Shown piece by piece: positions 22,213-31,118 of a DNA stretch of 64,000 nucleotides. The stretch's first letter is position 1. Every line of letters begins with the position of its first letter. The stretch lies in NCBI GenBank assembly GCA_000469685.2, contig LS997562.1:13713467-13777466 (forward strand), read 5' to 3'. The notes beneath the pieces were generated by a model. The model saw only the letters and a program-made list of their open reading frames with translations. It was not told the origin of the DNA and ran no database searches. The position numbers were made by a program, and so were the translations under genes. The stretch is from Haemonchus contortus. Lineage: Eukaryota; Nematoda; Chromadorea; Rhabditida; Trichostrongylidae.

Positions 22213-25200
22213 TTACACTTCCCCATACTTTATTTTTCTCTTCCGTCTAGGGGCACCTTTACGATACTGAACCATCTGCTCATAATCCACTTCGTACCTG
22301 AATTTCGTTAGTGCTCGAAAAATCTTACCATTATAATCAGCACATAATAAAACACTCACATGAAACCACAAACTATCAACTCGACAGTATGCTTTTCCGA
22401 ACGACGACCATTTTCAAGATCCTTCTCTAATCGAGGATCAAATCTCCACCAACCATCACAACCCTAAAAGATGGAAAGGTGAAAGTCTCATCGGTGTTTA
22501 GAAACTCGGCAGTAGTGTAATGGCAAGTGACGCGCTATAACACAAACATGGCCCGGGGACCGAATACCGGAACGATCTCTTGGGCTAACCAGGCCTTCAA
22601 TCTCTCCGGGGACGGTTAACGGCTAACAGACTCGTGTGAGAGAATGGAATTACCAACTTGTACATAAGTGGCCAAGGCAATTCACTTTATATTCCACATA
22701 CGCATTCAAAACGCCACTAAGATTCAGAATGGAAGCCAGGGTGCGCGCATTTCGGTATTGGAATCGATAAACAATAAGGCCTATATGAACGTTAAATTTA
22801 TCCACTCCATTTCGCAACATTTGCGATCGATTTCGTAAATATAACTTCCAAGTTTATTAATTATTATATATACTGCATTTGCTGTGGTATTCTGCGCGAA
22901 ACGCACGCTTTCAGACACTTTCACCGGTGTTCGTTGATGTAGTATCGTCGTCTACGACGACGATCCCAACAACTATCTCGTCGTCTCACTGTCTGAGACG
23001 ACTCTCCCTAACTTAGCCCACGCCCCTAAATGATACGGGGTCAAGCGGGACCACCAAAAAGCGTGGTCCCCACTTCTACCTCCAACAACGTCAAGGGCGA
23101 GACGTAGGTTCTGTGTTTAGATAAAGACTTATTTGCCATTCCTTTGTTCTTTACTAGCGGTAACGCCCGCGCTCACTACATACTTGTTTTATTCTGCTCC
23201 GAATCAACCGGAGTATATAAAAACCACTGAACCACCAGCACATTTTTGGTGCAACGGTCTAAACAAGCCAAAAAGAAACCTTTCGAATCAAAATAGAATC
23301 GAACGTGGTTCTATAGCTCTTGAAAGTTAATCAAGCAGAATCGAACGTGGTTTTGCATAATATATAGGATCGAACGAGGTTCTATCACAGATTTATAAGT
23401 AACAATATAATAGAAACTTTATCTAAAACACAGAAAAATGGCACTCCATTTCTACAAAAAGCCCATTATATCATCCGCTAACATCCTTAAAGACCTTACA
23501 ACACGTTATGGGGCCTACACATCGAGGTCCGAATATCCCACTGTAGACAAGCAATCTTACGACAATTGTAAGTCTACGATTGCGCTCCTGCAAAGCGGCA
23601 TTAGATTACTCAAGGAGGGCCAAGAAAAGCTGAAAAGCCTTTACAGTGAGATAAGGGAAGAGTACAAGGCATGCAAAAATAAGTCGGAAAGAAAGGATAT
23701 AATGCTCGAAATAGAGCAGATCGAGGAGGAGTCCAACATTCACTCGATAATAGCCGACGCGGACAGGCTCGTTTACATGCTCGAGGCACGATTAGATGAG
23801 GCGAGATGTGCTCGGGACAGGATGGCCATTGACCTAGGCTATATTTCACACAGTGCCTCAATCTTGCAATCGATTGATGTAGACGAGAGAGAGTGTGTAA
23901 ATGCAAATCCAGAACAGAACTCTGGAATTAATACCGAAATCATTTCGGAAAGTAGCACCCCACCCATCACTGCGGTAGGGGGAAATATTGCGCAAACAAT
24001 CCCGCAAAAGTCCTGCCGCTCGGTAAAGCCTCCCCAAGTGTCGCTACCGAAATTTCACGGCAGTGCTGAAGATTTCCCAGAATACTGGGCAATCTTCGAA
24101 ACACTCGTCCATAATAGCTCCGAATTGGACACTATGGAGAAGATTCTCCTACTCAAAGAGAGTCTAGTAGGTAAAGCCCAAAATGCAATAAAGGGCATAA
24201 GGCTAGTTCCAGATAATTATAACTGGATTATCGAAACTTTACACAAAAATTATCTCAATCAGCCCGCGAATAGAGCGCAAATCGTCCAAAAGCTGTTAAA
24301 TATGAAGCCTGCTACTACATCAGCTGAAAGTTGCTCGGATGTATTTGACAACATTCAGGTGCTAGTGAACCAAACGGTTTCCGCAGGACATGACGTGCGG
24401 AGAACATGCGAGCCAGTATGGCATGAACTCATACTGGCAAAGTTCCCGCGGGACATTGTAAAACCCGTTTTGCTAAATGGTCAATCGAAAGACCAACAAA
24501 CAATCGAAGACCTAATGATCCAGCTAAAGGAAGAAATCAGTGCGATACAGTATATTGAGTGTAGGTTAGGTCACGCTAATAAACCCAACGGGGCTACTAG
24601 GGCTAATCATCCACGACCCCAATACAGCGATGAGTGTATTTTCTGCCATAGGAACAACCACTCATCACTAAGCTGTAGAGCGATGACGGATCAAAGTCGT
24701 CGCCGAAAAATAATAATGGAAGAGAATAGGTGTTGGAAGTGCTTCTCACCCAATCATAATAGTTTCGAATGCCAGGAAGCCAATTGGAAAGACCGATGTG
24801 GACAAAATCATCACGTTTCGTTGTGCGTCAAAAGAGGTCACAGGATAGAGGGGCAAATCCATTTTTGGCACCCAAACCAAGTCAAAAGCAAGAAGAATTT
24901 CCCTAGCCGTAATCATAATCAGGGGAGCGCTCGTGATGGTCCTTTCTCTAGGCTTCACGGCAATCAACACAGGAATCACTATAGGGCACAAATGAACCAA
25001 AGTGATTCCAAGAAATTTTCGAACGTTAACACCCATACGGGACTAGGTAACACTGTCAAACTAGCCAGTGAGCAAAAGCAGACAAATTCGCAGCTAGTTT
25101 TGATGACTGCTGAAGGGAATCTTTGGAACTACAGGAAGGAAAAGTACGAAAAAGTGCTATTTCTATTCGATTCTGGGGCCCAAAAGACCGTTATAGAACA

Positions 25201-28200
25201 GCGAGTCGCTGAGCAATTCAATTTGCCAAGGTCTACAATCGAGATCTGCACAATGTCGGGCATCGGTGGGCACATAGACAGTTTTGAAAGTTACGTAGTG
25301 ACGGCAAAAGTATGCACTGCGTTTGGAGAAGAACGCAACCTAAGGATTCAGACAAAACCCGTGCTTACCAGCGGATTTCCCAGCGTCGAACTGACTAGTA
25401 TAGATAGGGACTTTCTGAAGGAGAACAATATTTGTTTAGCAAACTCAAAGCTTCGAGGGGAGCACCAACGTCCTCACATTCTAGTGGGGTTAGACCTTTA
25501 TCATGAACTAATACTGAGTCAAAATTCCACAACAAAAACACCTTCAGGCCTTCATGTTGCGAATACTGTATTTGGGCCTGCTCTATACGGTAAAGGGTTA
25601 CATGTAGAAGAAGCTACCAAACCCAAGACATTCTACGGGATGACGGCGATTGTGGACATCTATAGTCCCAGCCTGTCGCCCGATAATAATGCTACAGTAA
25701 AAGATATGCTAAGTTCACAAAGTAAAGGTAAACTAGGAAAACCTCCCGCCGATTATTGCGGAGGTATTGTGAAAGAAAGACCAAAAAGTTCTAAGGGCTC
25801 AATGCGAAATAGAGGCAGGAATCAACCTCCCCTACGCGATGTGGAACCACCTTTACGAAACCGAACGAGAATCAATAGGTCGCTAAAGAGAATATCAGAT
25901 CAACGAAGTCCAATCCATGGACAAATCAAAAGTTACGCAGGGAACCACGGACAAGGTCCTCACTATTATGCTTTGCCTCACTGCCATGATCCATATAACA
26001 GGCAAAATAGTCGTTTCTTTCGTCATGCAAACGATAAAACAATCAACTACGCGCTTCTTAACCTTACAGATGTGGGAAATCGTACCCAACCCAGCCCTTA
26101 CGGTACTGGCGAAGCTCAACGGGACAGCAAGCAAGCAAGACAATAACAGCAAGGCGTCCCCACGTAGACGCATACCTTAATAATGATCATATTTATGATT
26201 TATCAGTCGAAAAAATAAGGCAGAAAGTTATACCCAACGTTACGTATTATTGCTAATCAATCAAGCTTAGCCTACTATGGCAACGATTTACAATGTTGTG
26301 AGGTGAAGAATGTTCAAAAACTGTTCAACTCCCGCCATCTACATTTTATCCTAACACGGAGTTAACAGCAATTCTATGAAGCAACTCGAACATCCGAAGA
26401 TACCAGCTAGTTATTCTTGCGGCACCCCCGAGCCAGCTCCTTAGGTTCGTTATTAGATTAAAGAGATTGAGTTCGATGGTGTACACACCCGCCTCTGTAG
26501 GGCTGCGGCCTCGTAGTGGGTTATCTTCGAGATACTGGCATGGTTAACTTTGGTCGATTGCTGTATAGCTGTTCTCCAAATTACATACTCAAAAAAAGGC
26601 GGGTTACTAAAACAGGCTTTGGTCATAAACCACTCCAACTGATTGCTTCGAATTACTATTTGTTCAAACATGCTTTGAACGTTACAAACATCACTTACGC
26701 ATACGTTATATAAATAAATAATATGACTGATAAATCAAAAAATTAAATATGATCATTGAATGAGACAACTACACTTTTTTCGCTGCTCAAGTCGACCCAA
26801 GCCCCAACGAGGGATAACCCCAAATATAGAGCAATACCATTTGACTCATTATTAGGTTGACGTTAACCGGTATAGTTGTTTCAAACGCGTTCGTAAACGC
26901 AACAAACTCCATCGACTCGATCATCAACGACTCCCAGGTAAGCGCCAAAAGGCTCACAGGTAAAGAGATTGCCAAGGAAAAGCGCTTTATTTATTCATGT
27001 CCTCCGAGCTCGTGATGACTTTCACATGTTAACAGTAATTCTCTTTATTTTCACAATGATCTCCCTTTCGTCTCAATTGCCAGAAGCGAGTAAACCCTCC
27101 CAGCAACTACGACACGGCCACATTCAATCATCAAGGAAAAGAGCTATCGAGCCGTCGTGTAGATATATTTCATCATATTGTCATGTATCATATATGCCCA
27201 TGTAAATCCCCATTGAACTGTGAACTCCGTTGCTGTGAACTCCGTTGCCGGCGGAGTATCGTCGTCTACGACGACGATCCCAACAACTATCTCGTCGTCT
27301 CACTGTCTGAGACGACTCTCCCTAACTTAGCCCACGCCCCTAAATGATACGGGGTCAAGCGGGGCCACCAAAAAGCGTGGTCCCCACTTCTACCTCCAAC
27401 AACGTCAAGGGCGAGACGTAGGTTCTGTGTTTAGATAAAGACTTATTTGCCATTCCTTTGTTCTTTACTAGCGGTAACGCCCACGCTCACTACATACTTG
27501 TTTTATTCTGCTCCGAATCAACCGGAGTATATAAAAACCACTGAACCACCAGCACATGTAGAGCGATTTCGACAAAAAAAATGGCGATGCTGACAGCGAG
27601 AGGGGAGTGCAGTACTGATGTGAGAGGAATTGCTGATGTCGATCGGCAAAGAATCATCGATGCCTACCCCCCGGACAGAGCGCACCGATGATCGCCAACA
27701 TCGTGCGGATTGAGCGAACGAGCGCCCTATAGCGCCTTCTATTAACAAGGCTTCGAGTACTGCCGCGTTCTAGTGGAAACAAAGGCCACAAGCGTACACA
27801 GGCCAAAAATAAGTGATCAAAAGTTGGCCAAAGGATGACTGTAGCATCATTCTTCAAAATCTCAAGGAAAAGCCTATGTCTACGTTTGCCGTTGATGTGT
27901 CTGTCTGAGGATACACTCGACAGTGTTGGTGGCATTTTTCTGCACTATCAAGCGGATTCAATTTTGACCAGGAACATGAGCTATTACACAAACCGTGTTG
28001 CTTGAGTGTTGCTTGAGTCGAGAAGCCACCAGTAATACTAGCACTAGCATTGCCGGCGTAATGTAATGTAATAATGTGATCATTTCATGAAATTCGATAT
28101 CTCAGTGAAGTTCATGAAATTCTCCAGTATATAATGGAATAAAAAACCACTAGAATAAAAGTTAGAATGAGAGATATATTTACAAAAGACTTGAAAGGTT

Positions 28201-29219
28201 TACGTTTAAGTTCACGAAATTGAATGCAGCATCTACGAAAGTGATTTAAAATCTACGAAACAGAATGGGAGAACTCTGGAACTGCTTGCAATGCATGCGA
28301 AACTGACTGCAAAGTTTACATACTGGGAAATCCTGAACTTCCATCAGACAACTTTAGAAAGACTCAAAAGAGGCTCTGCAAAGGAAAAGAGTTCTGTCCA
28401 ACTCCCTCTCTACTTTTCGCATTATAGAATAGTAACGGAAAAGTTCACCTCATACAACCAGTAGAACCGCCCATCGCCGTGTGCCACTTCAGAATTGGGT
28501 TCGTTTTGGCATGACTCCGATTCCTGCTCATGGAACTGCTCGCGCTTCTTGCTGCTTGTAGAGGGACCAGCCTCATCACTGCAAGCCCTTTTCGAGACTC
28601 GAGCCCTTTTCAGTCGAGAACCTAAACTCTCCACCAGTTACTCCTAACATCCAACAAAAGCCTATGCGGCCCTACGTAGGTCCTATACCAACAATTGTAC
28701 AAGAAATACTGCACATGAATACCCATGATTAAGTGCATAGTTGCTAAGTAGAAAAAACCTTCAATGAGTTCAAAGGCGTATGCAAAAGATGCAATGATGA
28801 ATAACATGAATATTTTAAGGTTCCTATTCGAAGAAAAAAAGTAAAGAATCTCGAATCTACCAGATAGAATCAATGTAAGGGGCTAAAACCTACCAGCGCC
28901 ATCTGACTTCGAAATCGGTGACCGTGCTGCAACAGAGGGCGATTCAGGATCGTGCATGTCTAGATTGATACCTCTGATAGCAGGACTCCGGAATATGGAA
29001 GTGCTGACTTCCCCACGACACATCGGACACAAATGTTCGTTTGTTCGGAAAACAGCACCTGAAAGGGCCCTAGTATAACAGCTTGTAGACATCGGAACCG
29101 CATATGAACTTGCCTTTAATGCAGAGAAAGCAGAATTTATGTCCACAACCAGGCACAGTCGTTGGAAGGATCATTTTCTGAGCACAAACGGGGCACTCGT
29201 CATCACTGTCTTCCGCCAT
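22213..29219 (-). CDS. RING-WWE E3 ubiquitin ligase, RNF146 (Iduna) homolog
   Basis: Five exons join in phase: 29219-29114, 29058-28894, 28621-28449, 22463-22360 and 22297-22213 (stop TAA), giving 210 aa. Residues 9-49 are a perfect C3HC4 RING (C9, C12, C25, H27, C30, C33, C46, C49). A Ser- and charge-rich linker follows. Residues about 142-205 are a WWE domain split across a 6 kb intron: FYWLYE, then GCDGWWRFD, with YEQMVQYRK and RRKRKIKY at the end as in human RNF146. In the family, WWE binds iso-ADP-ribose in poly-ADP-ribose and switches on RING activity toward PARylated proteins such as axin; that function is inferred here. Intron 1 starts with GC (ATTAAAG then GCAAGT). Intron 3 contains a BEL/Pao retrotransposon and a SINE. 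Confidence 0.93.
22505..22745 (+). mobile_element. tRNA-derived SINE, copy B
   Basis: A tRNA-like head (GTGTAATGGCAAGTGACG, then GGGGACCGAATACC) is followed by AACAGACTCGTGTGAGAG and a tail AAGATTCAGAATGGAAG. All parts line up with copies A (2.7 kb) and C (38.3 kb). It lies in intron 3 of the RNF146 homolog, about 40 bases upstream of exon 4 in transcript terms. Ends approximate. Confidence 0.5.
22943..23242 (+). repeat. 5' LTR of BEL/Pao element
   Basis: 300 bases, starting TATCGTCGTC and ending CAGCACA. It contains hairpins GTCGTCTCA/TGAGACGAC and GGGACCAC/GTGGTCCC and a TATA-like box near 23213. The partner is at 27257-27556. Confidence 0.93.
23295..23385 (+). repeat. Leader repeats between primer site and gag
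   Basis: Three imperfect copies of GATCGAACGTGGTTCT-like sequence (AATCGAACGTGGTTCT, AATCGAACGTGGTTTT, GATCGAACGAGGTTCT) spaced about 35-45 bases apart in the untranslated leader. Possible packaging or regulatory role; inferred only from position. Confidence 0.6.
23438..26146 (+). CDS. BEL/Pao Gag-protease polyprotein, truncated
   Basis: A 902-codon open frame starting AAAAATGG. An N-terminal coiled-coil Gag part (residues 45-130) is followed by a DUF1759-like capsid region (about 200-375, beginning VSLPKFHGSAEDFPEYW). Next come zinc knuckles C400-x2-C403-x4-H408-x4-C413 and C432-x2-C435-x4-H440-x4-C445, plus a third, CGQNHHVSLC, that lacks its first Cys. A retropepsin/DUF1758 active site LFDSGAQKTVI has its catalytic Asp at 578. 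After about residue 770 the frame leaves protease homology and runs through a basic, low-complexity region to the stop, consistent with deletion of the polymerase and integrase segment. In the family, Gag packages RNA and the protease cleaves the polyprotein. No host role is suggested. Confidence 0.92.
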   Translation: MALHFYKKPIISSANILKDLTTRYGAYTSRSEYPTVDKQSYDNCKSTIALLQSGIRLLKEGQEKLKSLYSEIREEYKACKNKSERKDIMLEIEQIEEESNIHSIIADADRLVYMLEARLDEARCARDRMAIDLGYISHSASILQSIDVDERECVNANPEQNSGINTEIISESSTPPITAVGGNIAQTIPQKSCRSVKPPQVSLPKFHGSAEDFPEYWAIFETLVHNSSELDTMEKILLLKESLVGKAQNAIKGIRLVPDNYNWIIETLHKNYLNQPANRAQIVQKLLNMKPATTSAESCSDVFDNIQVLVNQTVSAGHDVRRTCEPVWHELILAKFPRDIVKPVLLNGQSKDQQTIEDLMIQLKEEISAIQYIECRLGHANKPNGATRANHPRPQYSDECIFCHRNNHSSLSCRAMTDQSRRRKIIMEENRCWKCFSPNHNSFECQEANWKDRCGQNHHVSLCVKRGHRIEGQIHFWHPNQVKSKKNFPSRNHNQGSARDGPFSRLHGNQHRNHYRAQMNQSDSKKFSNVNTHTGLGNTVKLASEQKQTNSQLVLMTAEGNLWNYRKEKYEKVLFLFDSGAQKTVIEQRVAEQFNLPRSTIEICTMSGIGGHIDSFESYVVTAKVCTAFGEERNLRIQTKPVLTSGFPSVELTSIDRDFLKENNICLANSKLRGEHQRPHILVGLDLYHELILSQNSTTKTPSGLHVANTVFGPALYGKGLHVEEATKPKTFYGMTAIVDIYSPSLSPDNNATVKDMLSSQSKGKLGKPPADYCGGIVKERPKSSKGSMRNRGRNQPPLRDVEPPLRNRTRINRSLKRISDQRSPIHGQIKSYAGNHGQGPHYYALPHCHDPYNRQNSRFFRHANDKTINYALLNLTDVGNRTQPSPYGTGEAQRDSKQARQ
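26150..27256 (+). pseudogene. Degenerate 3' internal region of the BEL/Pao element
   Basis: No intact frame is present. An overlapping 87-codon frame (25917-26180) with a hydrophobic run, and later fragments, could be remnants of a third gene of the kind some nematode BEL elements carry. There is no diagnostic motif, so this stays open. A purine-rich tract before the right LTR is not obvious. Confidence 0.4.
27257..27556 (+). repeat. 3' LTR of BEL/Pao element
   Basis: Matches the 5' LTR over 300 bases with two differences (an A to G in the GGGACCAC stem and a G to A in CGCCCGCGC). It is followed directly by the target duplication TGTAG. Confidence 0.93.
27562..28448. other. Intron 3 of the RNF146 homolog, right of the BEL element
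   Basis: No further exon is needed: exon 3 ends in phase 0 at 28449 and exon 4 resumes in phase 0 at 22463. Open frames of 70-93 codons here lack support. Confidence 0.6.
29113..29114 (-). other. GC-AG splice donor of RNF146 homolog intron 1
   Basis: Exon 1 ends ATTAAAG and the intron begins GCAAGT. The acceptor CCTTTCAG precedes 29058. Joining there gives the RING text CFLCIKGAVFRT with correct C3HC4 spacing; no GT nearby does so. GC-AG introns are a known minor class in nematodes. Confidence 0.8.
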
Positions 29220-31118
29220 CTCAGCACAGATCGATTAGTTAATTCTGTAACTTCGCCATAGCACTTCTTACTGAGTGAAAGCAGAGGTTAATCGAATTTC
29301 TCTTGCCTTCTGCAAACAACTTTGCAACAACAACAGCAATAGGGAGCAGATAGGATATTTCCACCGAATAGTACAATCAATCACATCACAGAATGAAGAG
29401 GAGGTTACAGAACATCTTTATTAAGACAGCAAGCCGGTGTCAGAATGATTTCGCTTGAATAACTACTCTTTTTGTCACACCTTGCAATTCAAATACTCCT
29501 TCAATGCTGCCAAATCTGGCTGTTCCGTTCTGACTTGCACTCGTCCCTGCGCCCTCCTAGCATCGGGCTCATACCTTGAAAGGAAGCTCCAAGAACTTCT
29601 GCTGTTCCACCTCTGCTTGCGTATTTGTTTGTTAACTTATTTGCGTTTCCGAAAGCACCTAAAGAGGTTTCTGATAATGTCGTTGTAAGTCGGGTTGGAG
29701 TGGGTATGACCGACGCGGAGCTCCGCCTGCAATGGGTGGGGCACGAACCACAGCGGCCGACGGTACTCACAGAAAGGAGGGGTCAGCACGGCACGTTAGT
29801 TTTACAAAAATTTACCGTAAAGTGAAACACAGTGAACGCAGAAACCAGGGGCATGACCCTGTTTGAACACAAGTCTTTACCCGTGTCCTGTATACTACTT
29901 GAATTCGTTCTCGGCTGCGCCTATTTTCCTGCCCACACGCACATTTAGTCTAGTCTTTACCTGCTATGCCTGCAAGGCAAGTAGGAACCCCCCACCCTCC
30001 TCCCACCCCACACCCTCGGGCCCTTCTCCCGAGGTATTTTTCTGTGCGCTCTAATCTTTCGCTGTCAGGGACGCAGAGAAAATTAATACAACGCCACCCT
30101 CGTGGCTGGGCGGATTCGCGGGTAGGTGAAGGCATCATTTCCAACGACGTGCGCACTTCATCAGAGAGCTACTATATACAGCTCAATGGCTGGGGAAGCA
30201 CTGATGTAGACTGCCCTGTCCAAGACGTGCTGAGTATATCAGATTCACTAGCTCAGAGTGTGGACACTAACGAATAAATCTCTATCCGACCACCGGGTCA
30301 GATTGAAAGTATCTACTTCTCCAGAGGGGAGCGAAAAATTGGTCTCGCCATTGAGCAGTTTTTTCATGCACATTATAATGCTTATAACCGAACTGGCTGA
30401 AGGAATCACAGCCCATCGATTTGGACTGAGGGTCACAAACGCGCTAGCAATGGTAACTAGCAGTTGCTGTCGAAGATGCAGTAGGAATGTGAGGTTACGA
30501 CTGAAAAAATAACATTCAGCTGAAGACTTTTGAGCGCTACTTCTTGTGGTAGCGATGCCTTTCAACAGGGCAAGAGTTAGGGATGGATTGACTGAGCTTT
30601 TGCGAACCGATTCTTAGAATATGCCGGAGAAGCAACGAAGTGAAAGTAACAAGTGATTTTTTAAATGAACTTCCAGCCAAAATTCACCATATCCTGAATG
30701 CATCGTCCTTTGCTCCTATACCAAATTCCTCCTCTCACTATTGAATTAAAGAGACCAAGTAAACATGGGAACCTGCCATAAAAAAATCCAATCGTTAACA
30801 ATTGACCGTGCCAGTTTGCTTTCAAAAATGGTGCTTCAGCAATACTATCAGAGATAGACGGCGCCATAATAAGCGTGAAATGCCTCAGTAAATCGATTTT
30901 TACGATTACTGTTTACCATTGAACCGCTTCTGATAAACTAGTGATCTATGAACACCACATGAAATATTTAAACTCAAAATGTATTAAATTCAACTCTTCT
31001 TCATGCAGATAAACATACACGGAGAAAACCACAAACAAATCAGTATCAACGGCGGATAACAAGGAACAAGGCAGCCAAACAAGTTGCAGTCCTGTCCACC
31101 TCTGTCTCAGAACTCGTC
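29220..31118. other. Intergenic; GC-rich block at 29.97-30.15 kb
   Basis: No gene is supported. The block at about 29985-30160 is unusually GC- and C-rich (CCCACCCTCCTCCCACCCC). Open frames on both strands there probably reflect composition. A minus-strand frame starting MAPSISDSIAEAPFLK at 30867 lacks splice or family support. Confidence 0.4.

Larger units (their letters stand above)
22943..27556 (+). mobile_element. BEL/Pao LTR retrotransposon, internally deleted
   Basis: Two 300-base LTRs (22943-23242 and 27257-27556) differ at two positions by eye. The element is flanked by a 5-bp duplication TGTAG (22938-22942 and 27557-27561). A primer-binding site TGGTGCAACGG starts at 23247, four bases inside the left LTR. 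The single long frame encodes Gag and protease; reverse transcriptase, RNase H and integrase core are absent, and 26.2-27.2 kb has only broken frames. It can therefore only move with help. Each LTR has a TATA-like GTATATAAAAACC near its 3' end. It lies in intron 3 of the RNF146 homolog, transcribed opposite to that gene. LTR similarity indicates a young insertion. Confidence 0.95.

Noticed and set aside
22943..27556. CRISPR-like array or phage element
   Set aside because: Direct repeats are exactly two, 300 bases long, at the ends of a retrotransposon with a primer-binding site and target duplication; the DNA is eukaryotic.
29966..30277. 103-codon frame in the GC-rich block
   Set aside because: Pro- and His-rich text over a CCCACCC tract, with an equally open antisense frame.
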